In this document: positions 1 through 8,352 of the stretch, one piece after another
How positions within the stretch are numbered: the stretch's first letter is position 1
Layout of the letters: each line of letters starts with the position of its first letter
Source of the DNA: Streptococcus pneumoniae
Lineage (GTDB): Bacteria > Bacillota > Bacilli > Lactobacillales > Streptococcaceae
NCBI RefSeq assembly: GCF_001457635.1
Contig: NZ_LN831051.1
Coordinates: 930,001-994,000 of the forward strand
DNA: 64,000 nt
Direction: 5' to 3'
The notes under the pieces: generated by a model
Database searches by the model: none
What the model was told of the DNA's origin: nothing
The model's input: only the letters and a program-made list of their open reading frames with translations
Position numbers and translations under genes: made by a program

Positions 1-1077
1 GCTGACTATTTATGGAAGGGTGTTGATAGTAGTTTTGGATTACTTGGTCTTGTAGCTAGTTTTGGTATCGCTTACTTTATGGCTAGACAATACAAAGTTG
101 ATGGTATTCCTGCTGGTATTGTGTCATTATCATCTTTTATTACAGTTACGCCTTTCATTAGAGGAGAGGCTGGAGCAGGAATGCCTACCGCTTTCATGGC
201 ATCAAAAGGTTTATTTGTTGCTATGATTTTAGGATTGATTAATGGCTATATCTACCAATGGTTTATAAATCATAATATACAGATAAAAATGCCGGATGGT
301 GTTCCACCAGCAGTATCTAAAAGCTTTAGTGCCATTATTCCTGGTGCAGTGACTATTGTTGGTTGGTTGATTGTTTATGCAACTTTAGATAAATTAAGTT
401 TACCTAATCTTCATGAAATTGCTCAAGTAGCTTTGGGAGGTCCACTTGGACTTTTAGGAAATAATGTTATTGGTCTTCTTATCTTAATTTTCCTTAATAG
501 TAGTTTTTGGTTTGTAGGATTACACGGAGGAAATGTTGTTAATGCAGTTATGAAACCGTTATGGTTAGCTAATCTAGATGCAAATAAAGTAGCTTATCAA
601 ACTGGAGAAACTCTTCCAAATATTTTTACTAGCGTATTTATGGATAATTTTGTATTCATAGGTGGCGGTGGTGCAACCATAGGTTTAGTTCTTGCGTTAG
701 GATATTTAGCACATAAGAAGAAAGCTAGTAAACAACTAAAAACTTTGGCACCTATAACTGTTATACCTGGATTATTTAATATAAATGAACCAGCAATGTT
801 TGGCGTTCCTATTGTTTTGAACATTTTGTTACTAGTTCCATTTATCTTAGCTCCAATGTTTAACTTACTAGTAGCGTGGGGAGCAATGGCATCAGGTTTG
901 GTTCCGCTAACTTATACAGATCCAGGTTGGACTATGCCACCTGTTATAAGTGGTTTACTTGCTACAGGAAGTATTTCTGGTTCATTATTACAAATTGTAT
1001 TGATTGTTTTGGATGTCTTACTTTATTTACCATTTGTAATAGCTATTGAAAAACGGTTTAAGTTATTGGAGGATTGA
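1..1077 (+). CDS. PTS sugar transporter subunit IIC, lactose/cellobiose family (5' end outside window)
   Basis: This is the membrane-spanning permease subunit of a lactose/cellobiose-type phosphotransferase system, which carries a sugar across the membrane while EIIB phosphorylates it. The frame is open from base 1 (Ala-Asp-Tyr...), so the N-terminus lies upstream and the internal ATG at 79 is not the start. About 358 residues are visible. They hold several hydrophobic segments and family-typical stretches: PDGVPPAVSKSF, a GLHGGNVVNAV loop, and NINEPAMFGVPIVLNPLL-like text near the C-terminus. The IIC at 4340 has the same landmarks, so the locus encodes two IICs for one visible IIA and IIB. 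The stop overlaps the ribosome-binding region of the next gene, which indicates one operon. The family is clear. The sugar is not readable from sequence and is inferred from neighbours to be an oligosaccharide released by the GH16 enzyme. Confidence 0.93.
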   Translation, partial: ADYLWKGVDSSFGLLGLVASFGIAYFMARQYKVDGIPAGIVSLSSFITVTPFIRGEAGAGMPTAFMASKGLFVAMILGLINGYIYQWFINHNIQIKMPDGVPPAVSKSFSAIIPGAVTIVGWLIVYATLDKLSLPNLHEIAQVALGGPLGLLGNNVIGLLILIFLNSSFWFVGLHGGNVVNAVMKPLWLANLDANKVAYQTGETLPNIFTSVFMDNFVFIGGGGATIGLVLALGYLAHKKKASKQLKTLAPITVIPGLFNINEPAMFGVPIVLNILLLVPFILAPMFNLLVAWGAMASGLVPLTYTDPGWTMPPVISGLLATGSISGSLLQIVLIVLDVLLYLPFVIAIEKRFKLLED

Positions 1078-1079
1078 GA

Positions 1080-1976
1080 ATGAAACGTTTAATTAGTGCA
1101 AATCCATCTGAGATATTACAGATGAATGCTGAAGAATTAAAACAAAGTATTTTAGCAAGTGAAGGTAGAGTTGTTCTATCTGAAAATGTAGTTACTCGTG
1201 AGACATTTGTTGGGGATATAACTAATTCTGAAATTGCTAGAGCTTTTGGAGCTGATATGATTTTATTGAATTGTGTTGATGTTTTTGAGCCTAAAATTTA
1301 TGCTTTGGATAGTTCAGGTGATGATGTTATTCATCGCTTACACCAGCTTGTTGCTTGTCCAATTGGTGTAAATTTGGAACCGATTGACCCATCTGCAAAG
1401 ATGCTAGAGGAAACACAGGAAATTGTTGCAGGTCGTGTTGCTAGTGTTGAAACATTGAATCGAATAGAGGAGTTAGGTTTTGACTTTGTCTGTTTGACTG
1501 GAAATCCTGGAACAGGAGTTAGCAATCGAGAAATCATTAAGGCTGTTCAAACTGCTAAGGAAAACTTTTCTGGTTTGATTATTGCAGGTAAGATGCACGG
1601 GGCAGGAGTGAATGAGCCTGTGGCAGAGCTTTCTGTCGCAGAGCAATTGTTGGAAGCAGGTGCGGATGTGATACTTGTTCCAGCAGTTGGAACCGTTCCA
1701 GCCTTTCATGACCAAGAGTTGCGTGAAGTCGTTGATCTCGTTCATAGTAAGGGTGGGCTAGTACTGAGTGCTATTGGTACTAGCCAAGAAACATCTGATA
1801 CAGATACTATCAAGGAAATTGCACTTAGAAATAAAATTTGTGGAGTTGATATTCAACATATAGGTGACGCAGGATATGGGGGACTGGCAACAGTCGATAA
1901 TATTTATGCATTGAGCAAGGCAATTAGAGGAGTGAGACATACAGTATCTCGCTTGGCTAGGTCAGTAAATAGGTGA
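1080..1976 (+). CDS. TIM-barrel-like protein of a PTS-associated family (DUF7916-like)
   Basis: This 298-residue soluble protein has no signal peptide. Its sequence alternates beta-strand and glycine-rich loop segments in the way of a (beta/alpha)8 barrel: GVNLEP, VCLTGNPGTGVSN, IIAGKMHGAG, ILVPAVGTVPAF and GVDIQHIGDAGYGG. I recall such proteins sitting beside lactose/cellobiose PTS genes, possibly under the name DUF7916, but I do not know a proven reaction. I chose ATG 1080 over the in-frame TTG at 1074 because GGAGGA at 1068-1073 lies 6 bases upstream. The gene lies between a IIC and the GH16 glycanase with almost no spacing, so it is probably co-transcribed and may act on the imported sugar phosphate. 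That role is inference. Confidence 0.75.
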   Translation: MKRLISANPSEILQMNAEELKQSILASEGRVVLSENVVTRETFVGDITNSEIARAFGADMILLNCVDVFEPKIYALDSSGDDVIHRLHQLVACPIGVNLEPIDPSAKMLEETQEIVAGRVASVETLNRIEELGFDFVCLTGNPGTGVSNREIIKAVQTAKENFSGLIIAGKMHGAGVNEPVAELSVAEQLLEAGADVILVPAVGTVPAFHDQELREVVDLVHSKGGLVLSAIGTSQETSDTDTIKEIALRNKICGVDIQHIGDAGYGGLATVDNIYALSKAIRGVRHTVSRLARSVNR

Positions 1977-1980
1977 TAAA

Positions 1981-3666
1981 ATGAAGAATAAGAAATTAAT
2001 TTCAAGTTTATTTATATTATTTTTATTAATATTTATTCATGTGAAAGTTTTTGCTAATGAAAATTTAATAAAAAATTCAAATTTTGAGCAAGGAGAGCTG
2101 TTTTGGAACTCTAGAAATAGGGGAATAATTAATTCAAATGAGAGTTATAGTAACGGACATTACTCAGGTATGATTCCTTCTACTGCAATTAATGATAATA
2201 GAGCAGATGGATATATTGGACAAGTTATTGATATAGAACCTAATGAAGATTATTTAGTATCTGCTTTTGCCAAAGTAGATATTAGTGGAGCAGAGGGATA
2301 TTTTACCGCAAGATGGTTTGATAATAATAAGCAAGGAGAGATTGTTCAAAATAACATTGGAGAAGCTGTTGATCAAACAGTTAATACAACCGAATGGAAA
2401 AAATACATGTTTTCTTTCAATTCCGGTAAACACGATAAAGTTTTGATTCAATTAGTGAAATGGTCAGAAGACGATACTACAAAAAAATCTAATATTTTTA
2501 TTGATAATGTAGAGATGTATCAACTGTCTAAAGGAAATTCATATAAGAAAATTTGGAGAGATGATTTTGATGGCGAACAATTAAATAAAAAATATTGGGG
2601 ATATGAATTAGGATCAATTCGTGGTTGGGAACAGCAACATTATGTAAGAAGTGATGAGAATGTTTTTCTACGTTCGGGAAATTTAGTTCTTAGAGCTACG
2701 AATCGCTCTAAGGAAGATCAGTATTTTAACCCAAGAAACAATCACAGAAAGGTTGTATATAATTCAGGAAGTGTTAGAACACATGGGAAAGTAGAATTTC
2801 TTTATGGTAAATTAGAGATGCGTGCAAAATTACCGAAAGGTCAAGGAGTTTTTCCTGCTTTCTGGACTCTTGGATCGGATTTTACACTTGATGGGAAGAT
2901 TAATCCTGTTCAGGGACGAGGATGGCCGTCAACAGGTGAGATAGATATAATGGAATTAGTTGGTGAACGAAATTCAAATGGAAGTGGGAATAAGACAGTT
3001 TATCAAACGCTTCATTATGGACAGTCGGATAATGATGATGGAAAATTTGCAGGACGTGGTACAGCCTTTAAATTATCGAGTGGAAACTTTAATGATTCGT
3101 ATCATACTTTTTCAATTGATTGGTATAAAGATTATATTGTATGGATGGTTGACAATCATATTGTTAGAAAAGTATATTATGGATCAGATAATATAGCGAA
3201 AAAGATTTTTAATAGACCTCAGTATGTTCAGTTAAATTTAGCGATGGGAGGAAGTTGGCCTGGGGTAGTGGACAATAATTTATCAGGGACTGAATTTGTA
3301 GTTGATTATGTTTCTTACTCTAGAAATGATTTACAACAACATCAAGCTGAAGAGTATTATAGTCAATCTCCCAAAATAAATGGCGCTAAGGATATAGTAA
3401 TAAACAGAGGAGATGTTCCTGATTTATTAAAAGGAATTACAACTAATAGTGGATATGAGTTAGATTATTCTATTGAAAATGAACCTATGTTTAATAACTT
3501 TGGAGGGAATACTTCGGTAGATTTATTAATTCGCAATAAAACTGAAAAAGAAAAGATTTCACAAATGCCTCCAGGAGTTTATAATTTGCATTATACTAGT
3601 CGTCCCAAACATTTAGATTATGAGTCTAAAGTTGATCGAAAAACAGTAACATTGACAATAAAATAA
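1981..3666 (+). CDS. Secreted GH16 family glycoside hydrolase with carbohydrate-binding module
   Basis: This 561-residue exported endoglycanase begins with a signal peptide: Lys-rich start, hydrophobic core at about residues 6-24, then a VFANEN cleavage region. Residues ~28-180 resemble a CBM4/9-type jelly-roll binding module (NLIKNSNFEQG start, DNVEMYQL end). Residues ~185-450 form the GH16 catalytic domain, with the signature GEIDIME (nucleophile E320, D322, acid/base E325) and upstream YGKLEMRAKLPKGQGVFPAFW. The final ~100 residues are a separate domain of unknown role. No LPXTG or membrane anchor is seen, so it is probably released. GH16 members cut beta-1,3/1,4-glucans or galactans, including sulfated galactans and host keratan or mucin chains. 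Here a sulfated substrate is inferred from the downstream sulfatase. It starts 4 bases after the previous stop. Confidence 0.9.
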   Translation: MKNKKLISSLFILFLLIFIHVKVFANENLIKNSNFEQGELFWNSRNRGIINSNESYSNGHYSGMIPSTAINDNRADGYIGQVIDIEPNEDYLVSAFAKVDISGAEGYFTARWFDNNKQGEIVQNNIGEAVDQTVNTTEWKKYMFSFNSGKHDKVLIQLVKWSEDDTTKKSNIFIDNVEMYQLSKGNSYKKIWRDDFDGEQLNKKYWGYELGSIRGWEQQHYVRSDENVFLRSGNLVLRATNRSKEDQYFNPRNNHRKVVYNSGSVRTHGKVEFLYGKLEMRAKLPKGQGVFPAFWTLGSDFTLDGKINPVQGRGWPSTGEIDIMELVGERNSNGSGNKTVYQTLHYGQSDNDDGKFAGRGTAFKLSSGNFNDSYHTFSIDWYKDYIVWMVDNHIVRKVYYGSDNIAKKIFNRPQYVQLNLAMGGSWPGVVDNNLSGTEFVVDYVSYSRNDLQQHQAEEYYSQSPKINGAKDIVINRGDVPDLLKGITTNSGYELDYSIENEPMFNNFGGNTSVDLLIRNKTEKEKISQMPPGVYNLHYTSRPKHLDYESKVDRKTVTLTIK

Positions 3667-3678
3667 AAGGAGTAAGCT

Positions 3679-3996
3679 ATGGCTAAAGTAACAATTATGT
3701 TAGCGTGTGCAGCAGGTATGAGTACAAGTCTGCTAGTGACAAAGATGCAAAAGGCAGCAGAAGATAAGGGGTTGGATGCAGAAATTTTTGCAGTTCCAGC
3801 TCCTGAAGCAGAAGAAATTGTAGCAACAAAAGAAGTAAATGTGTTGCTTTTAGGCCCCCAAGTTCGCTATTTACTAGGGGACTTTCAAGAAAAACTAAAA
3901 GATAGACAGATTCCTGTGGCGGTTATTCCGATGACAGATTACGGAATGATGAATGGTTCTAAAGTTTTAGATTTAGCTGAAAGTTTATTAGACTAA
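3679..3996 (+). CDS. PTS sugar transporter subunit IIB, lactose/cellobiose family
   Basis: This 105-residue cytosolic phosphocarrier takes phosphate from EIIA onto a cysteine and passes it to the incoming sugar on EIIC. The phosphorylatable cysteine sits at residue 10 or so in the P-loop ACAAGMSTSLLV, the hallmark of the lactose/cellobiose IIB family. Length is normal for the family. AAAAGGAG lies just before the ATG. It is the first gene of a tight IIB-IIA-IIC trio (16- and 9-base gaps) directly after the GH16 gene, implying that this PTS takes up GH16 products. The sugar is not determined. Confidence 0.93.
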   Translation: MAKVTIMLACAAGMSTSLLVTKMQKAAEDKGLDAEIFAVPAPEAEEIVATKEVNVLLLGPQVRYLLGDFQEKLKDRQIPVAVIPMTDYGMMNGSKVLDLAESLLD

Positions 3997-4012
3997 GATT
4001 GAGGAGAATGTT

Positions 4013-4330
4013 ATGGATGAAAGTAATTTAGAATCTGTAATGGGGCTAATTATGTATGGTGGGGAAGCCAAAAGTAATGCTATGGAGGCTATTCAGGCAG
4101 CAAAAAAAGGGGATTTCTCTAAAGCCAATCGAAGATTAGCTGATGCGAATGCTGCCTTATTACAGGCGCATAAGGCTCAAACAGAAATGTTGACAAGAGA
4201 GGCACAGGGGGAAGAAACATCAATTAGCCTCTTGATGGTACACGCGCAAGATCATTTAATGACGAGTCTGACTTTTGTTGACTTGGCGAAAGAAGTGGTA
4301 GAAGTATACGAACGATTTGAAAAAAATTAG
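4013..4330 (+). CDS. PTS sugar transporter subunit IIA, lactose/cellobiose family
   Basis: This 105-residue helical EIIA accepts phosphate from HPr on a histidine and hands it to EIIB. The active-site histidine is most likely the one in LLMVHAQDHLMTS (residues ~74-86); the preceding region, ANAALLQAHKAQTEML, is also typical of trimeric lactose/cellobiose IIA. Start ATG 4013 follows a GAGGAG site. It lies between IIB and IIC. This is the only IIA in the window, so it may serve both IIC genes. Confidence 0.93.
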   Translation: MDESNLESVMGLIMYGGEAKSNAMEAIQAAKKGDFSKANRRLADANAALLQAHKAQTEMLTREAQGEETSISLLMVHAQDHLMTSLTFVDLAKEVVEVYERFEKN

Positions 4331-4339
4331 GAGTTTAGT

Positions 4340-5695
4340 ATGAATACAATGTTGGATAAAATGCAAGAAAAACTTTCTCCAATTGCAATGAAAGTTGGGA
4401 ATCAGAAGTTTTTAGTTGCTTTACGTGATTCATTTGTGGGGACTATGCCTGTTATTATGACAGGTTCCATTGCTTTGTTATTAAATGCTTTTCTAGTGGA
4501 TTTACCACAACAATTTCACCTAGAAAGTATTACGAAAACCTTTCAGTGGCTTGTTGACATCAATAATTTGGTATTCAAGGGAAGTATACCAATTGTTTCT
4601 TTGTTGTTCATCTATTGCTTGGGAGTGAATATCGCTAAGATTTACAAGGTTGATACAGTTTCTGCTGGTTTGGTATCACTTGCTTCGTTTGTCATTTCGA
4701 TTGGAAGTACAGTTACAAAGAGTTTCCCTTTGGCAAATGTAGGAGATGTGAAATTAGATCAGATCTTACAAGGAATTGATAATCTAGCATTTGATGGTAA
4801 AAATCTGATGGTAACTATTGGGAATGTGATTCCAGGAAACCATATTAATGCCAGAGGCTACTTTACAGCCATGATGATTGGATTTTTAGCCTCTATTATT
4901 TTCTGTAAAGTAATGAAAAAGAACTGGGTAATCAAGTTACCAGATTCAGTTCCCCCTGCGATTGCTAAGCCGTTCACTTCTATCATTCCAGGATTTATGG
5001 CGATGTATATAGTAGCCATCTTGACTTATGTTTTCCATTTACTTAGCAATGACTTATTGATTGATTGGGTTTACAAGGTGTTACAAACGCCATTACTAGG
5101 TTTGTCTCAAAGTTTCTTTGCAGTTATTCTGATGATCTTTTTAAATAAGTTATTCTGGTTTTTTGGTCTCCATGGAGGAAATGTATTGGCTCCCATCATG
5201 GAAGGGCTGTTTGGAGTTGCTATGTTAGCGAATCTGGATGCTTTCCAAAAAGGTGAACCGATTCCTTATATATGGACAAGTGGGTCTTTTGGGGCGTTTG
5301 TCTGGTTTGGAGGATTAGGATTGGTACTTGCTATTTTAATTTTTTCAAGAAACAGTCATTATCGAAAAGTTGCTAAACTTGGTCTAGCACCAGTTCTGTT
5401 TAATATTGGTGAGCCGGTCAATTATGGTTTACCAGTTGTCTTGAATCCTTTGCTATTTATACCATTTGTACTTAGCCCGGTTTTCATGGCAACGGTAGCT
5501 TACTGGGCAACAAGCTGGGGTCTTGTTTCACCTGTTACACAAAATGTTACTTGGGTAATGCCTCCAATTTTATATGGTTTCTTCTCTACAGCATTTGATT
5601 GGCGTGCCATCATCTTATCAGTTGTTTGTTTGATTATTAGTGTCTTGACTTATTTCCCATTTGTGAAAATGGCAGATAAAACTGAATTGAGTTAA
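4340..5695 (+). CDS. PTS sugar transporter subunit IIC, lactose/cellobiose family
   Basis: This full-length 451-residue membrane permease has about ten hydrophobic segments. Family landmarks are PDSVPPAIAKPF (residues ~200), the FFGLHGGNVLAP loop, and NIGEPVNYGLPVVLNPLLF near the C-terminus, where the conserved Glu helps bind sugar. ATG 4340 follows TAGGAG. It closes the IIB-IIA-IIC trio. It is clearly diverged from the first IIC, so it is not a recent duplication. Two IICs with one IIA/IIB set suggests two related substrates. About 320 bases without a gene follow, containing a RUP repeat, so the sulfatase operon probably has its own promoter. Confidence 0.94.
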   Translation: MNTMLDKMQEKLSPIAMKVGNQKFLVALRDSFVGTMPVIMTGSIALLLNAFLVDLPQQFHLESITKTFQWLVDINNLVFKGSIPIVSLLFIYCLGVNIAKIYKVDTVSAGLVSLASFVISIGSTVTKSFPLANVGDVKLDQILQGIDNLAFDGKNLMVTIGNVIPGNHINARGYFTAMMIGFLASIIFCKVMKKNWVIKLPDSVPPAIAKPFTSIIPGFMAMYIVAILTYVFHLLSNDLLIDWVYKVLQTPLLGLSQSFFAVILMIFLNKLFWFFGLHGGNVLAPIMEGLFGVAMLANLDAFQKGEPIPYIWTSGSFGAFVWFGGLGLVLAILIFSRNSHYRKVAKLGLAPVLFNIGEPVNYGLPVVLNPLLFIPFVLSPVFMATVAYWATSWGLVSPVTQNVTWVMPPILYGFFSTAFDWRAIILSVVCLIISVLTYFPFVKMADKTELS

Positions 5696-5800
5696 TGGTC
5701 TTACTTGCGTTTTTTGTGATAAAATAGAAATAGATTACGTGTAAGATGAGTTAGGTGTAGGATTTCTTATCTCCACTAAAATTGTTATTAGACCAAGGTT

Positions 5801-5907
5801 TATAGTTTGTTGAAGTTGGAATAGTACACTGTAACTTCTAAAACAGTACTAGAAAATGATTTGAATTTCCTAATCGATTTAGTCATATTTTAGTTCATTG
5901 TTCTATA
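5801..5907 (+). repeat. RUP repeat, diverged copy
   Basis: This stretch is exactly 107 bases from TATAGTTTGTTGAAG to TGTTCTATA. It aligns along its whole length with the reverse complement of the better-preserved RUP at 39299-39405, sharing landmarks GGAATAGTACAC, AACTTCTAAAACA, TAGAAA and CCTAATCGATT. RUPs are pneumococcal MITEs thought to be mobilised by IS630-Spn1. It accounts for much of the gene-free stretch 5696-6017; I see no coding sequence in the rest. The sequence around 5940-6000 probably holds the sulfatase promoter, but I cannot place it with confidence. Confidence 0.7.
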
Positions 5908-6017
5908 AAACATAACAAGAATGTTATTGCTTTATATAGAGAGATTGATATAGAAAGGGGTGCAGTAAAGGTAGATATCTTCTTGTGCCTCTTTTGCCAT
6001 ATTAGAAAGGAGATTTT

Positions 6018-7493
6018 ATGGTTCAGACAAAACAGCCAAATATTATTTTGATTGTTGTAGATCAAATGAGAGCAGACGCCTTATCCTTGAATAGTAAGGA
6101 TAAGCTAGTTAGCACTCCAACATTAGATATGATGGCTAGTGTAGGTTATAATTTTGAAAATGCCTATTCTCCAGTTCCTTCTTGCGTTCCTGCTAGGGCA
6201 GCTTTATTGACTGGCTTAGACCAAGATAAAAGTGGACGTGTTGGTTATCAAGATGAGGTGCCTTGGAATTTTACTAATACTCTTCCAAAAGTCTTTAAAG
6301 ATATGGGTTATCAAACAGAGTGTATTGGTAAGATGCATGTTTTTCCTTCCAGACAGAGACTTGGGTTTGATCATGTCTTACTTCACGATGGGTATCTACA
6401 TGTTGATAGAAAGTATGATAAGGCTTATGGAAGTCAATTTGATTATGTTAGTGACTATCTAGCCTTTTTAAAGGGTAAAGTTGGTTATGATGTTGATTTG
6501 ATTGATGACGGAATGGATTGTAATTCTTGGGAAGCTAGACCTTGGGATAAAGATGAGAAGTTACATCCAACAAACTGGGTTGTGAGTGAGTCCATTTCAT
6601 TTTTACAAAGAAGAGATCCAACGGTTCCTTTTTTTCTCAAAATGTCTTTTGAAAAACCACATGCTCCATTAAATCCCCCAAAATACTATTTTGATATGTA
6701 TATGGAACGCTTGCCTCAATTTCTCGATTTGCATATCGGGAATTGGGAAGTATTAGAAAAGCAAATTCCGTCTATTTATGCTTTAAGAGGGAAATTAAAG
6801 GAAGATGATCAAAGAAGAATGGTTGCTGCTTATTTTGGATTGATTACTCATATAGACCATCAAATTAGTCGCTTTTTGACTTCCCTAAAAGAATTTCGTC
6901 ATGATAAAGATACGATTATCTGGTTTGTTTCGGATCATGGAGATCAGCTTGGTGAACATTATCTGTTTAGAAAGGGATATCCTTATCAGGGAAGTATCCA
7001 CATTCCTTCGTTTATTTACGATCCGGCTGGATTGATAGCTGGTAATAGGGGAACAATCAAGCAATTAGTGAAAATTCAAGATATTTTTCCTTCACTCGTG
7101 GATTTGGCAGGAGGAACTACTACAGATGAACTAGATGGACGGAGTGTTAAGAATTTATTATTTGGACAGTACGAGGGGTGGCGAACAGAATTTCATGGTG
7201 AACATGCTTTAGGAAAAGATTCTAGTCAATATATCTTGACAGACCAGTGGAAATTTATCTGGTTTCCTGTTTTAAATCATTATCAGTTATTTGATATGAA
7301 AAAAGATCCGCATGAAATGAATGATTTGTATCCAAGCGAAAAATACCAACCTATTGTTCGTCAGATGAAGAAAAAATTAGTAGACTTTCTTAGATATAGA
7401 GAAGAAGGTTTTGTTGTGGATGAAGAGTTAGTTCCTGTTGAACTTTCTAAAATAACGCCAACTCTAACGAAAACGGGGGATAGTCAATCATGA
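6018..7493 (+). CDS. Cysteine-type sulfatase (alkaline phosphatase superfamily)
   Basis: This 491-residue sulfatase removes sulfate esters from a glycan. It has the canonical maturation motif C56-V-P-A-R60 followed by AALLTG. C56 must be oxidised to formylglycine to become the catalytic residue. Metal-binding elements are visible at the N-terminus (VVDQMRAD, D15) and at DHGDQLGEH (D306, H307). There is no signal peptide, so it acts in the cytosol on imported, probably phosphorylated, sugar. ATG 6018 is preceded by AAAGGAG. The stop overlaps the start of the FGE gene (ATGA), so enzyme and maturase are translationally coupled. The position of the sulfate and the sugar are unknown. Confidence 0.95.
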   Translation: MVQTKQPNIILIVVDQMRADALSLNSKDKLVSTPTLDMMASVGYNFENAYSPVPSCVPARAALLTGLDQDKSGRVGYQDEVPWNFTNTLPKVFKDMGYQTECIGKMHVFPSRQRLGFDHVLLHDGYLHVDRKYDKAYGSQFDYVSDYLAFLKGKVGYDVDLIDDGMDCNSWEARPWDKDEKLHPTNWVVSESISFLQRRDPTVPFFLKMSFEKPHAPLNPPKYYFDMYMERLPQFLDLHIGNWEVLEKQIPSIYALRGKLKEDDQRRMVAAYFGLITHIDHQISRFLTSLKEFRHDKDTIIWFVSDHGDQLGEHYLFRKGYPYQGSIHIPSFIYDPAGLIAGNRGTIKQLVKIQDIFPSLVDLAGGTTTDELDGRSVKNLLFGQYEGWRTEFHGEHALGKDSSQYILTDQWKFIWFPVLNHYQLFDMKKDPHEMNDLYPSEKYQPIVRQMKKKLVDFLRYREEGFVVDEELVPVELSKITPTLTKTGDSQS

Positions 7494-8338
7494 AAATGAA
7501 AAAAATCAAGGGTGGGACATTTATGATGGGAACAAATTCTGAAGAGGGCTTTTTAGATGATTTTGAAGGTCCTCAAGTCGCTGTTAGTGTAAAGGATTTT
7601 TCCATTGCGGATACTCCAGTTACGAATCAAGAATTTGCTCAATTTGTGAAAGAAACAGGCTATAAAACACTAGCTGAGCGACAAGAGTGGTCTTTTGTTT
7701 TTATATTGTTCGTTCCAGAGGCAGAAAGGGAGGGATATCCTCATCCTGCTGGGGCTCCGTGGTGGTTACAAGTTCCGAACGCTTGCTGGAAACATCCCTA
7801 CGGTGAGAACAGTAATCTAGTGGGTTTAGAAGACCATCCAGTAGTTCATGTTGCTTTAGAAGATGCATTGGCTTTCTGTAATTGGAGCGGAATGTCTTTA
7901 CCTACTGAAGCACAGTGGGAATATGCTGCTAGAGGAGGAAGACAATCTGAATATCCTTGGGGAGATACTCTTTTAGAAGGTGGATATTATCATGCCAATA
8001 CTTGGCAAGGAAGATTTCCTTATGAAAATACTGCCTTAGATGGATTTATAGGAACGGCTCCTGTCTATGAATTTTTACCTAATGATTTTGGTCTATATCA
8101 AATGATTGGGAATGTTTGGGAATGGTGTCGCAATCCGAGATATACCTTATTAGCTAGTTTTAATGAAGATGACTATGAGTTGCCAAAATATGGGATACAA
8201 GATGAGGAGTATGCTATCAGAGGAGGTTCCTTTTTATGTCATTGTTCTTATTGTAATCGATACCGAGTAGCTGCTAGAAATGGATGTATTTCTACTTCCA
8301 CTAGTAGCCATCTAGGTTTTAGATGTTTGAAAGAATAG
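7490..8338 (+). CDS. Formylglycine-generating enzyme (SUMF1-type, oxygen-dependent sulfatase maturase)
   Basis: This 282-residue cytosolic protein oxidises the sulfatase active-site cysteine to formylglycine. It carries the N-terminal GGTFMMGT motif, LPTEAQWEYAARGG in the middle, and a C-terminal RGGSFLCHCSYCNRYR segment closely matching the active site of true FGEs. The two cysteines five apart (C250, C255) correspond to the catalytic copper-binding pair, and GFRC ends the fold. Having both cysteines separates genuine FGEs from the many SUMF1-like proteins that lack them. It is not the radical-SAM anaerobic maturase (anSME) found in many gut bacteria. It overlaps the sulfatase gene by four bases. 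The following exporter begins 14 bases downstream. Confidence 0.93.
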   Translation: MKMKKIKGGTFMMGTNSEEGFLDDFEGPQVAVSVKDFSIADTPVTNQEFAQFVKETGYKTLAERQEWSFVFILFVPEAEREGYPHPAGAPWWLQVPNACWKHPYGENSNLVGLEDHPVVHVALEDALAFCNWSGMSLPTEAQWEYAARGGRQSEYPWGDTLLEGGYYHANTWQGRFPYENTALDGFIGTAPVYEFLPNDFGLYQMIGNVWEWCRNPRYTLLASFNEDDYELPKYGIQDEEYAIRGGSFLCHCSYCNRYRVAARNGCISTSTSSHLGFRCLKE

Positions 8339-8352
8339 GATGGACTTAAAAA

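Noticed and set aside
4013..4330. IIA as part of a split or fused PTS protein
   Set aside because: Length, start and stop are all normal for a stand-alone IIA.
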